Shown here: positions 1-7,550 of the stretch, piece by piece
Layout: each line of letters starts with the position of its first letter
Numbering within the stretch: position 1 is the stretch's first letter
Translations under genes and position numbers: made by a program
The notes under the pieces: generated by a model
Told to the model about the DNA's origin: nothing
What the model saw: the letters and a program-made list of their open reading frames with translations, nothing else
Databases searched by the model: none
Assembly: GCF_016907815.1 (NCBI RefSeq)
Contig: NZ_JAFBCQ010000001.1
Span: 2,728,001 to 2,792,000 of the forward strand
DNA length: 64,000 nt
Reading direction: 5' to 3'
Origin: Microbacterium aurum
GTDB lineage: Bacteria; Actinomycetota; Actinomycetes; Actinomycetales; Microbacteriaceae

Positions 1-250
1 GCCGCGTGTGGACGGCATCGACGTCGCGGACTTCGAGGTTCACGATCACTCCGCGCGGAAGCTCACGATATCCCGCCGGCACCGTGGAGTGATCATGAGC
101 CACGATCGCCAGCTCGAACTCTCCCAAGCGCAAGCTGACATACCAGTCGGATTCAAAGGTCGTCTCGAAACCGATGAGGTCGCGGTAGAAGGATGCCGCG
201 GCGCCGACATCGCCAGACATGAGCACGGGATAGAGGCTGGTGACGAACAT
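1..250 (-). CDS. VOC (glyoxalase/bleomycin-resistance fold) protein, C-terminus outside the window
   Basis: The reading frame starts at an ATG (complement of 248-250) and runs off the left edge, so only about 83 residues are seen. It opens with MFVTSLYPVLMSGDVGAAAS followed by FYRDLIGFETTFESDWYV. This is the usual first beta-alpha-beta unit of the vicinal-oxygen-chelate superfamily. Such proteins are metal-dependent dioxygenases, glyoxalases or resistance proteins; the substrate cannot be told from this part. It is divergent from the TetR gene at 324, and the palindrome between them suggests TetR control of both. Confidence 0.8.
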   Translation of the reverse strand, partial: MFVTSLYPVLMSGDVGAAASFYRDLIGFETTFESDWYVSLRLGEFELAIVAHDHSTVPAGYRELPRGVIVNLEVRDVDAVHTR

Positions 251-291
251 TGCGATCCTTTACGTACGATGTGAATGTAACGAAGCCAGCA

Positions 292-310
292 TACATACAC
301 GCTGTATGTA
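292..310. promoter_or_regulatory. Perfect 19-bp palindrome, likely TetR operator
   Basis: TACATACA-CGC-TGTATGTA is a perfect inverted repeat (8-bp arms, 3-bp centre). It ends 13 bp before the TetR start codon and lies in the promoter gap of the divergent VOC gene. The size and position fit a TetR-family operator that autoregulates and represses the neighbour. The protein-DNA pairing is inferred. Confidence 0.65.
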
Positions 311-323
311 AAGGAAGAAGACC

Positions 324-902
324 ATGCCCCGCGCCTCCGCAGCCGACGCCGCCCAGACGGCCCAACGCATCCTCGATTCGGCGAAAGAGCTCTTCTCCGT
401 ACGAGGCTTCAGCGACGTGTCGGTCGATGACGTCGCACGGGACGCCGGGGTCACGCGAGGAGCGGTCTACCACCACTACCGAAACAAGGTCGCACTGTTC
501 GACGAGGTCGTCGCCCAGCTCCAAGCCGACGTCGCACGAGCTGTCGTGGCGGCCGCGCAGAGGGCGGACGCACATCCTCACGAACAGCTCAGGGCCGGGT
601 CACACGCGTTCCTCGATGCGATCACGGACGGAGCCGCCATGCGCATTCTGCTCGTCGATGCACCAGCGGTGACCGGCTGGCAAGAGTGGCGCCGACTCGA
701 CGCGGAGAACTCGGCGACGCATCTGCGGGAGGCCCTACGTGCGGCAGGGATTCCAGAAGAGACCCTCGATGCGTCCACTGCGCAGCTCTCCGGGGCGATG
801 AACGAGGCCGCCCTGTGGACGGCCCAACACGATGACACCGATCTGGCTCGTCAGCAGTCCCACGAGGTCCTCGACAGACTGCTCACGGCCTACGTGTCAT
901 AG
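324..902 (+). CDS. TetR/AcrR family transcriptional regulator
   Basis: A 192-residue protein, normal for the family. Residues about 11-57 form the N-terminal DNA-binding domain; the recognition helix region reads GVTRGAVYHHYRNKVALFDE, the canonical TetR signature. The C-terminal helical half would bind an unknown ligand. A GGAAG ribosome site lies just upstream of the ATG. The stop overlaps the end of the convergent MarR gene by a few bases. It probably represses the divergent VOC gene and itself through the palindrome at 292-310. Confidence 0.93.
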   Translation: MPRASAADAAQTAQRILDSAKELFSVRGFSDVSVDDVARDAGVTRGAVYHHYRNKVALFDEVVAQLQADVARAVVAAAQRADAHPHEQLRAGSHAFLDAITDGAAMRILLVDAPAVTGWQEWRRLDAENSATHLREALRAAGIPEETLDASTAQLSGAMNEAALWTAQHDDTDLARQQSHEVLDRLLTAYVS

Positions 903-1373
903 ATCCGACTCGGGGGCCTGGGCGAGCTTTCCAGAGACTCGCACGATGTCGTCGAGGTCACGCGAATCGAGCCGATCGGCGAAGCGGCGGCGCACGGATT
1001 CCAAGTGCATGGCCGTCGCTCCACGCAGAGCCTCGAGACCGAGGGGGGCGAGGACGAGCAGGCAACCCCGACCATCTGCCGGGTCAGGGTCACGGCGAAT
1101 CAACTCGCGCGCTTCCATCCTGCCAGCGTGACGCGAGAGCCTACTCCGTGACCACCCCATCTTCTGCGCCTGGGCATGCAGTGTGCTCGTCATCTCTGGC
1201 GCTTCGACCAGGGTGCTGAGCACGTCGTAGTCGGGCTCCGAAAGGCCCGACGGGGCGAGGTCGTGCACCACACCGGCCTGCACGGCGATCGCCATGCGAC
1301 GGAAAGCACGCCAGGCGACTTCCTCATCCTCACTCAACCACGGCGCCGCCGACCCCATTCGTTTCGTTGACAT
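897..1373 (-). CDS. MarR family winged-helix regulator
   Basis: A 158-residue protein. The centre shows the MarR winged helix: LSEPDYDVLSTLVEAPEM, then SRSRLSRHAGRMEARELIRR, and the wing DPADGRGCLLVLAPLG. It is divergent from the reductase/acetyltransferase fusion at 1404, with only 30 bp between start codons. The start codon lies within a 14-bp inverted repeat shared with the other gene, and the promoter looks leaderless. It probably regulates the fusion gene and itself; the ligand is unknown. Confidence 0.92.
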   Translation of the reverse strand: MSTKRMGSAAPWLSEDEEVAWRAFRRMAIAVQAGVVHDLAPSGLSEPDYDVLSTLVEAPEMTSTLHAQAQKMGWSRSRLSRHAGRMEARELIRRDPDPADGRGCLLVLAPLGLEALRGATAMHLESVRRRFADRLDSRDLDDIVRVSGKLAQAPESDL

Positions 1374-1414
1374 GTAATCATTCTACGATCTAGGCTCGTT
1401 TACATGTCAACGAA
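1363..1414. promoter_or_regulatory. Mirror-symmetric divergent leaderless promoters
   Basis: The arms TTCGTTGACATGTA (1363-1376) and TACATGTCAACGAA (1401-1414) are perfect inverted copies 24 bp apart. Each arm contains one gene's ATG and the other gene's -35 box. Rightward: TTGACA at 1367-1372, 18-bp spacer, TAGGCT at 1391-1396, then ATG at 1404. Leftward: TTGACA at 1405-1410, 19-bp spacer, TAGAAT at 1380-1385, then ATG at 1373. Only 6-7 nt separate each -10 box from its ATG, so both mRNAs are probably leaderless. A MarR dimer could occupy either arm. Confidence 0.7.
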
Positions 1415-2462
1415 GCCTCTGAGAGTTGTGGTCCTCACGTGCAGCACCAGGCCCGGAGCGATCGGCCCGGCGGTCGCCAATTGGCTCGTGCGAACTGTCG
1501 CCCCTCACGCTGAGTCACTCCACGTGGAGCTTCAGCACGTGTCGTTGCGCGACCTCGACCTCCCGTTCTTCGACGAGGAAGACCACCCCGCTCTCGGCGC
1601 CTATCGCAACGCGCATACCAAAGCGTGGAGCAAGATCGTCGACGAGGCGGATGGCTTCATCGCGGTCACGCCTGAATACAACTACGGCATGCCCGCAACG
1701 CTAAAGAACGCCCTCGACTACCTGAGCCATGAGTGGGCGTGGAAGCCCATGGGGTTCGTGAGTTACGGCAATACGTCGGCAGGCACCCGATCCGTCCAGC
1801 ACGCGAAACAGGTGATCACGACGCTTCGTCTCGTCCCGCTCGGCTCGACCATCGCCCTGCGCCTGAAAGACACGATCGATTCGGCTGCGGTGCGGCCGAG
1901 CGCACACCTGACCGCGTCCGCGAACGGCTTGCTGGAGGAACTGGTCGGACTGGCTCACGCACTTAAGCCCATGCGGGAGGCCGCACGACCCGGTATCGAC
2001 GCCGGGCCGCTGCCCGGCAGCTACACCCGTCCGTTGACTCTCGACGACGCGCCGCATGTACTGGTTCTGCAGCGATGCTGCTGGGTTGACGAGGCGTTGA
2101 GCAACGAAACGCTGGACCTCGCTCCGTTCACCGAGACCCTGGAAGACGTGCGGACCTGGCTCACCGAGTGGGAGACCATCGGACTCTGGCTCCACGGCCG
2201 CCTCATCGGAATGGTTCGCGCTCGACGCACATCGCAAACGGGGCACATCGGCAGACTCGCCGTCGTTCCAGATCTCTCTGGCCGTGGAATCGGACGCTGG
2301 CTGCTCCGGCACGCGGCGAATTCTCTCGCCAGCTCCTGCGACCGGATAGAGCTCAGCACCGGATCGCGGAGCACAAAGAACCTCCACCTATACACGAGCG
2401 AAGGATTCGTCCAGCGAACCGAGGACCGCGAAGGAACAGTAGAACTCGTCAAGCGTTCGTGA
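1404..2462 (+). CDS. NADPH-dependent FMN reductase fused to a GNAT acetyltransferase
   Basis: A 352-residue protein with two domains. Residues 1-190 are a flavodoxin-like NADPH-dependent FMN reductase/quinone reductase, with CSTRPGAIGPAVANW near the phosphate-binding loop and VTPEYNYGMPATLKNALDYL, the family signature. Residues about 205-352 are a GNAT N-acetyltransferase; the acetyl-CoA loop is VVPDLSGRGIGRWLLRHAAN. Both domains look intact. Control is probably by the divergent MarR. A redox enzyme joined to an acetyltransferase suggests two-step handling of one toxic compound, which is inference. Confidence 0.88.
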   Translation: MSTKPLRVVVLTCSTRPGAIGPAVANWLVRTVAPHAESLHVELQHVSLRDLDLPFFDEEDHPALGAYRNAHTKAWSKIVDEADGFIAVTPEYNYGMPATLKNALDYLSHEWAWKPMGFVSYGNTSAGTRSVQHAKQVITTLRLVPLGSTIALRLKDTIDSAAVRPSAHLTASANGLLEELVGLAHALKPMREAARPGIDAGPLPGSYTRPLTLDDAPHVLVLQRCCWVDEALSNETLDLAPFTETLEDVRTWLTEWETIGLWLHGRLIGMVRARRTSQTGHIGRLAVVPDLSGRGIGRWLLRHAANSLASSCDRIELSTGSRSTKNLHLYTSEGFVQRTEDREGTVELVKRS

Positions 2463-2812
2463 AGCGAGGCAATGCGAGGTGGCCGCCTCGGAGCTTGATC
2501 CGCACCGCAGGGTGGGCGCGATGGAACCGCCCGAGCACAGCCCGTGCAGCTGCATCAAGGCATTCTCGTGCTCGCGCCAGGAGAAGGGGTTTCCGACGTT
2601 GGCCTTGCCGGGTGGCAACTCACCGCGGCCGGTCTCGTCCTTCTGCTGCCGGCTCTTCTCATTGACGGCGTTCCGCACGTGCCGCCGCGCTCATCGCGAT
2701 GGTCGCCGGCCAGCTCCCACCCCCGAGAAAGGAAGACGACATCCAATCATGAGAGCCGCCGTATGGAGTGCGAACGGGAGGACCCCAGGAGCGCTATCGA
2801 CACCGAAGAAAA
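2463..2812. other. Intergenic stretch without a convincing gene
   Basis: About 350 bases lie between the fusion gene and the broken MocR gene. Open frames exist on both strands but none shows a recognisable domain, a good ribosome site or typical codon bias. It may be debris from the rearrangements to its right. Confidence 0.5.
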
Positions 2813-3082
2813 TCACTGTCCGTTCGCGAGGGCGTGTCCGATGACTCGCGCGGCTTCAGGGAACGCGGTGGGGTTGGGGCCAGAGCATTTGAGGCGAAGA
2901 TAGCGGCCGGTCGGTTCGGCGGGGAACCAGTCGTCGCCTGCAGCGATGATGACGCCGTGGGCTTCGCATTCTTGGGCGAGCTGAAGCAGGTTCGTGTGTT
3001 CTGGTAGGCGCAGCCAGAGGTTCAGACCGCCGCGCGGTACGGCATCCAGGTGCGCAGCCGGGGCGTGCTCGCGGAGCGCGCC
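2813..3082 (-). pseudogene. MocR-type PLP-dependent regulator/aminotransferase, C-terminal fragment
   Basis: Reading leftwards from the IS21 end, the frame gives LREHAPAAHLDAVPRGGLNL, then WLRLPEH, GDDWFPAEPTGRYLRLKCSG and a stop. This matches the last part of the aminotransferase-like domain of MocR/GntR regulators. The frame continues the fragment at 5757-5873 on the other side of the IS. Deleting the IS plus one copy of the 6-bp duplication restores RDLLIGA-LREHAP exactly. The upstream part of the gene is missing in this orientation. Confidence 0.85.
3077..3082. repeat. IS21 target-site duplication, left copy (CGCGCC)
   Basis: CGCGCC directly precedes the TGTC terminus of the IS and recurs directly after its other end at 5751-5756. 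The 6-bp size is within the range known for IS21 elements. Confidence 0.88.
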
Positions 3083-3178
3083 TGTCAACGGCCAGTAGGA
3101 ATTGCCCATAGGCGGCCAGCGGAAGTGCCCGCTGGTGGCCAGTGGAACTGCCCATTCGCGGCCAGGAGTTCTGCCCAC
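3083..3178. repeat. IS21 left terminal repeat array
   Basis: Four degenerate copies of GGCCAnnnGAAnTGCCC lie in tandem about every 23 bp, starting at the TGTC tip. Such arrays are the transposase-binding sites of IS21 elements. They mirror the array at 5655-5750. Confidence 0.85.
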
Positions 3179-3220
3179 CGGGTTGTGGTGGCCCTGGCCG
3201 CGTGAGGCAGTCCCGCCGGG

Positions 3221-4001
3221 TCAGGTCATGGGGGTCACCCCCGTGCCGGCGAGGGGCCTGCGCGAGGCGGATGGACTCGCCGGTGGTCTGCGCGAGGTGG
3301 GCATGGTGGAGGAGCCGGTCGACGGTCGCGGTCGCGAGGGTCTTGGGCATGAGCTCGTCGAACCCGGAGGGGTGCAGGTTCGAGCTGATCGCGATCGATC
3401 GTTTCTCGTAGGCGGCGTCGACGAGCCGGTAGAGGCCTTCCGCGGCGTCGTCGCCGACGCCGAGTAGACCGATGTCGTCAACGACGACGAGGTCGGCGCG
3501 GAGGATCCGGGCGACGGTGCGGGTGACGGTGTCGTCGACGCGGTGCGCGCGGATCAGCGCGCCGAGGTCCTCGAGCCGGAACCACGCGACGCGGAGGCCT
3601 TGTTCGACGGCGTGCTGGCCGAGCGCTTCGAGGAAGAACGTCTTCCCTGTCCCGGCGGGCCCGCAGATCACGAGGTTCTCCCGCCGGTGCACCCATTCCA
3701 GGGTCCGCAACGCCTGCTGGGTCGGCGCCGGGATCGTCGACAGGGACTGGTCCCAGGAGTCGAAGGTCTTCCCGGTGGGGAACCCGGCGGCCTTGCGGCG
3801 GGCGGCGAGCATGGACCGGGACCGGCCGGCGATCTCGGCGTCGAGGAGTGCTTTGACAACCTCCGCGGGTTCCCAGCGTTGTGCCCTTGCGGTCGCGAAC
3901 ACGTCGGGTGCGATGCCGCGGGCGTAGGGCATCTTCAGCTGCCGCATGGTCTGCTCCAACTCGGCCGGGATCGGCGGGGCGGCAGGGGTCGCGACGCTCA
4001 C
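3221..4001 (-). CDS. istB: IS21 helper ATPase IstB (one-base frameshift near the 3' end)
   Basis: AAA+ helper that directs the IstA transposase to target DNA. The GTG start at 4001-3999 overlaps the istA stop (GTGA), the usual coupling. The protein starts SVATPAAPPIPAELEQ; Walker A is GPAGTGKT and Walker B is LVVVDDIGLL. After GESIRLAQA a run of four G (plus strand 3253-3256) shifts the frame. With one base removed the frame ends LAGTGVTPMT-stop at 3221, giving about 260 residues, normal for IstB. As written, the frame reads through the IS end to 2856 in the host sequence. Either a real +1 mutation or a homopolymer error. Confidence 0.88.
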
Positions 4002-5560
4002 AGCTCGTCCTCCTCGTCCGTCGCGATGATCTCGACGACGGGGACGATCACACCCCGCGGCTGGCCGATCGCGGCCCACCCGGACGTGCCCTGCGCGAGC
4101 GACCGGGTCTCCGACGCCGCTCTCGCCGGCGTCGCGGTGATCCGGCTGCCGAGGATCGACGTGAGATCACCGGTATCGAACCGGCCATACGCGGCTGCGG
4201 TGCCGAGGGTTTCGTCGACGACCTCGATCCCGTGGATCCGGGCGAGCTGGACGGCTTCCCGCATCTTCTGGTTCATCCGCTGCGTCCCGGCCGCTGCGGC
4301 CTCGAGCAGCCAGGCCGCGGCGCCGTGACCGATACCGAGGAACTCCGCCTCCTCGGTGCTGCGGGCCTTGATCGTGTAGTCGCCGGGAACCTTCACCCCC
4401 GGCTGGGCGGGGAAGTGGGCGTCGTCGATCCTGGGGGTCCCGGGGCGGGCGCGGTCGTGTCGGGCGACCTCGACGGGCCCGTCGATGCCGTGGTGGACGA
4501 TCACGACCCGCTCGGAGTCAGCGGCGCCCTGGACACGGACGAACACCTCCGCGCCCATCAGCAGGTGCGGGACGGAATACTGCCCGTTCTCGAACGCGAC
4601 CATCGGCGTGTTCTCCCCGACCCGCCGGGACACTCCGAACGCGATGGTGTGAGCACGACCCGGGACCGGGTGCAGCCGCTGCTGCTCCTCAGCGAGCACC
4701 TCGACCGGGCGCCGCTTGGTCACCCGGTGCTCCCGCCCGTTGACGTCGTCCATGAACGCGTCGCAGGCCGCCTCGAGTTCGCCGAATGAGGCGTACTGGT
4801 CGCGGAGGTTCGCATCGGTGGGCACCAGGTCCGCTTTCGCGAGCTTCACCGACGCTTCCGCGCCACCCTTCGAGGCCGGGTCCGCGGGCTGACAGGTCAG
4901 CACCGTGACCCCGTAATGCGCGGCGAACGACACCGTCTGCGCGTTGCGGACCGGGACCCCCGCGATATGCATCGTGGTGACCGTCTTCTCGTTGTCGGTG
5001 AGGACATACGTCGGCGCGCCCCCGACCGCCCGGAACGTCCGATCCAACGCGGCGAACACGCTCGGGAGGGTCTTGTCGCGGATCGGGATCACCACCCGGA
5101 ACCGACTGAACGCGAGCCAGGCGACGAACAGCACCGTCTTCACCCCGCCGACCACGGGCCCGTCGCCGAAGTCGTACTGCAACCACAGCCCCGGCTCGGT
5201 GACCCACGGCCGATGCACCCGACGGTTCCCCGCCCGCCACGACGCCTTCACCGCAGCGACCGCCCGCCTGGTCGACCGCTCCGACCCTTCGAACCCGATC
5301 GAGGTCAGCACCTCGTGGACCTTGTCGGCCCGAACCTTGCCCTTCGTCTTCTCGACCAACTCCTCGACCTTCGGCAGGAACTCGTCGATGACGCGCGGCC
5401 TGCGCGCCGCAGCGCCGACAGGCCGGCCCGCGTCCCGCGCCGCGACATACGCGGCGACCGTGTGATGAGAGCAACCCGCGAGCTGCCCCGCAGCCCGATA
5501 CGACCCCGTCGCATCGAACGCTTCCAGAATCTCCATGACTTCTCCGTCAGACTTCAACAC
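3998..5560 (-). CDS. istA: IS21 transposase IstA
   Basis: A 520-residue protein of normal length. An N-terminal helix-turn-helix region (GSYRAAGQLAGCSHHTVAAY) recognises the IS ends. The rve/DDE catalytic core follows: first Asp in QYDFGDGPV, second in VLTDNEKTVT, Glu in SKGGAEASVKLAKADL. The C-terminal beta-rich part includes ENGQYSVPHLLMGAEVFVRV. It is translated ahead of istB with a 4-base overlap. No internal stop is seen, so it may be active. Confidence 0.95.
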   Translation of the reverse strand: MLKSDGEVMEILEAFDATGSYRAAGQLAGCSHHTVAAYVAARDAGRPVGAAARRPRVIDEFLPKVEELVEKTKGKVRADKVHEVLTSIGFEGSERSTRRAVAAVKASWRAGNRRVHRPWVTEPGLWLQYDFGDGPVVGGVKTVLFVAWLAFSRFRVVIPIRDKTLPSVFAALDRTFRAVGGAPTYVLTDNEKTVTTMHIAGVPVRNAQTVSFAAHYGVTVLTCQPADPASKGGAEASVKLAKADLVPTDANLRDQYASFGELEAACDAFMDDVNGREHRVTKRRPVEVLAEEQQRLHPVPGRAHTIAFGVSRRVGENTPMVAFENGQYSVPHLLMGAEVFVRVQGAADSERVVIVHHGIDGPVEVARHDRARPGTPRIDDAHFPAQPGVKVPGDYTIKARSTEEAEFLGIGHGAAAWLLEAAAAGTQRMNQKMREAVQLARIHGIEVVDETLGTAAAYGRFDTGDLTSILGSRITATPARAASETRSLAQGTSGWAAIGQPRGVIVPVVEIIATDEEDEL

Positions 5561-5654
5561 AGCCCCTTCCCGGGCGACGACGACCTAAGCACCCGTCATC
5601 GAACCGGGAAGGGGCCCCACCATCGCGACGACGCGCGGGGCGGAACCATCAGAC

Positions 5655-5750
5655 GTGGGCAGAACTCATGGCCACCAACGGGCAGTTCTCCTGGCCACCT
5701 ACGGGCAGGTCTCGTGACCGCCTACGGGCAGTTTTCCATGGCCACCGACA
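5655..5750. repeat. IS21 right terminal repeat array
   Basis: An inverted counterpart of the left array. On the minus strand four copies of the GGCCA...TGCCC unit follow the TGTCGG tip. The direct duplication CGCGCC begins at 5751. Confidence 0.85.
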
Positions 5751-5756
5751 CGCGCC
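5751..5756. repeat. IS21 target-site duplication, right copy (CGCGCC)
   Basis: Identical to 3077-3082. Joining the flanks over one copy restores the MocR reading frame. Confidence 0.88.
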
Positions 5757-5873
5757 GATGAGGAGATCGCGACGTCCAGTGAGCTGCTGCCTGAGCGAGC
5801 GCAGGTGCGTGCGCCAGGCCGGTTGGGTGACGACATCGACAGCAACGGCCTGCAGGGCGGAACTGACGTACAT
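5757..5873 (-). pseudogene. MocR-type gene, internal fragment upstream of the IS21 insertion
   Basis: On the minus strand the frame reads YVSSALQAVAVDVVTQPAWR then THLRSLRQQLTGRRDLLIGA, stopping at the IS boundary. This is the helical segment that precedes the C-terminal small domain of MocR aminotransferase-like domains. It continues in frame into 2813-3082 once the IS is removed. Just upstream on this strand a stop codon appears and homology ends. The next piece of the same kind of gene (from about 5890) lies on the opposite strand, so a DNA inversion is likely. Confidence 0.8.
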
Positions 5874-6899
5874 TTCCTGAGCCTGCGTTCATTCGTGCGC
5901 GGGATCCGTGCGGTCCGCCCGAACGACTACGGCTGGCAGACGGCAGCGCTCGGCTCCCCGCGGCATCGCATCCCGGGCTGGTCGGCGGCGCTCCGCACGA
6001 CGCCGAACGATGTGATCGCGCTGCACTCCGGCTACCCCGATAGGGAGCTACTGCCCGAGCGTCTCGTGCGGGCCGCGTTCGCTCGCGCTGCACGAAGCGA
6101 GGTGGTGGTGAGCCGGCCGCCTGGTGCGGGCCTGCCCGAGCTGCAATCCTGGTTCGCAGGTGAACTCGGCGCGCTCACTCCCGCGGGTCTCACCGCCCCG
6201 TCCGCACGGGATGTGGTGATCCTGCCGGGGAGCCAGAGTGGCCTCGGCATCCTTGTCAACGCGCTCGCCGCCGAGTTGGTCGCTCAACCGCCATACGACT
6301 TGCTGGTGCGCTTCGCCGCGCTGACCGGCCTACGTGCTGGAGAGGTCGCCGCGCTGCGCATCCGCGACATCGACCTGCGCCGCGGCGAGGTCCAGGTGAA
6401 GCTCAACAAGACGCACACCAGCAAGGGGTACATCACCGGCGCTCCGAAGACCGCCCGCGCCGTTCGCGCCGTGCCGATCCTGGACGAAGGTCTGTTCCGC
6501 GACATCGGAGTGTATTTGCGGAATCACCCTCATCGCGACGACCTCGAAGCTGACCTGTGGCCGGGGAAGGTTCCAGGGCACCGGAAGGTCAGCTACGAGT
6601 ACGCCTTCGATCCGAAGGGCTTCTACCGCTACACCTTCAAGCCCGCATGCGACCGCGCAGGCCTGAGGGGGCTGCACTTCCACGAGCTGCGACACACCTT
6701 CGCCACGCTGGCACTGGAGAGCGGCGCGCTCGACATGCACGAGCTGTCCCGCGCGATGGGGCACGCAAGCTACGCCATCACCGACAAGGTCTACGCCCAC
6801 CTGCGCCCGCGCGACTACAGTCGCCACCGTGCCGCGTTCTCGGCGCACATCGCAGCCGGGACGGTCGCTCCCGCGCCCATCGTGGCGATCGGGGTCTAG
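5805..6899 (+). CDS. Chimeric ORF: MocR-type mid-region fused to a tyrosine recombinase catalytic domain
   Basis: A 364-codon frame (GTG at 5805). Residues about 30-152 resemble the N-terminal part of a MocR aminotransferase domain: RAVRPNDYGWQTAALGSPRH, NDVIALHSGYPDRELLPERL and DVVILPGSQSGLG. From about residue 155 (near 6265) it becomes the C-terminal domain of a phage-type integrase, with Arg in TGLRAGEVAAL, HELRHTF, MGHASYAITDK and the Tyr in VYAHLRP. The integrase core-binding domain and the MocR helix-turn-helix and C-terminus are absent. The first 25 codons overlap antisense MocR sequence, so a later start is possible. Probably a non-functional junction product, though all recombinase catalytic residues remain. 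Confidence 0.75.
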   Translation: MRAPGRLGDDIDSNGLQGGTDVHFLSLRSFVRGIRAVRPNDYGWQTAALGSPRHRIPGWSAALRTTPNDVIALHSGYPDRELLPERLVRAAFARAARSEVVVSRPPGAGLPELQSWFAGELGALTPAGLTAPSARDVVILPGSQSGLGILVNALAAELVAQPPYDLLVRFAALTGLRAGEVAALRIRDIDLRRGEVQVKLNKTHTSKGYITGAPKTARAVRAVPILDEGLFRDIGVYLRNHPHRDDLEADLWPGKVPGHRKVSYEYAFDPKGFYRYTFKPACDRAGLRGLHFHELRHTFATLALESGALDMHELSRAMGHASYAITDKVYAHLRPRDYSRHRAAFSAHIAAGTVAPAPIVAIGV

Positions 6900-7532
6900 A
6901 GAGGATCGACTGACGCCACTCCATCATTCGCGACATGCTCGGTCCACCGCGCGCCGTCCCAGTATCGATGTTGGTGCCGCCCATGCGGGTCCGCGGCCCA
7001 CTGAGCTGGAACCGGTGGTGGCGGGGGCGGTGGGGGTGATGCCGCTTCGACCTGGGCGGCTCTTTCAGCCGTGGCCGCTGGCCGGGCAGCGGGCGTCTTG
7101 CCACTCTCTCGCAGCCGTGCAACCTCGTTCGTGACGTCAGCTTTGGCTCGGTCGATGGTGGCGATGGCTCGGTCGACATTCATCTTCGCCTGAGCATATG
7201 GCTGCAACGCAGCGGACTGATTGGCGGCGAGCTTTCTACCCTTGGGCTGCTCGACCGCGCGCCATGGCGGCGCGCGTCTTGCTCCCGACGAACATGCCGA
7301 CAGTCTGTCCGGAAGCCCGGTTGCTGAGCTTTGCATCCTGAAACTGTTCGCGAATCGAACGCTCGGCCTCGGTCAGTTCTCGCTTGTAGTCGCGCAGGTC
7401 ACGGATGCCATTCGACAGCACACGCTTAGCCTCGGCCAGATCGCCTGAATCGGCGGCCTTCTGAGCTTCAGCTTCCGTTGCGGCAGCGATATCGAGGATG
7501 CGCTGGTTGAGGTCGTTCTTCGCCACAGCCAC
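6896..7532 (-). pseudogene. DUF2510-domain protein with a one-base frameshift
   Basis: The first half (GTG at 7532) reads VAVAKNDLNQRILDIAAATE and continues to ARGRAAQG-stop. The second half, one frame over, gives KGRKLAANQSAALQPYAQAK, a long helical region, a run of eight prolines, and WAADPHGRHQHRYWDGARW, the DUF2510 signature at the C-terminus. Removing one base from GGG (plus strand 7244-7246) joins them as RGRAAKGRKLAANQ, about 211 residues. Its stop overlaps the stop of the chimeric recombinase on the other strand (CTAG, 6896-6899). The function of DUF2510 proteins is unknown; many are membrane- or envelope-associated. Confidence 0.75.
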
Positions 7533-7550
7533 ATCATCGCGGACTCCGGG

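Larger units (their letters stand above)
3083..5750 (-). mobile_element. IS21-family insertion sequence (2668 bp)
   Basis: The ends are TGTCAACGGCCAGTAGG at the left and, read inward on the minus strand, TGTCGGTGGCCATGG at the right. Each end carries about four degenerate subterminal repeats of the form GGCCA-n-GAA-n-TGCCC. Two overlapping genes, istA and istB, fill the interior. A 6-bp duplication, CGCGCC, flanks the element. Both ends and istA look complete. istB has a one-base frameshift near its 3' end, which may not affect its ATPase core. Confidence 0.92.

Noticed and set aside
2388..2678. Minus-strand ORF of 96 codons between the fusion gene and the MocR fragment
   Set aside because: It overlaps the end of the acetyltransferase gene antisense, and no domain or ribosome site was recognised.
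3083..3178. Regular repeats that might suggest a CRISPR array
   Set aside because: They are degenerate GGCCA...TGCCC units with about 23-bp spacing at the IS21 tip, mirrored at the other tip. No cas genes are near.
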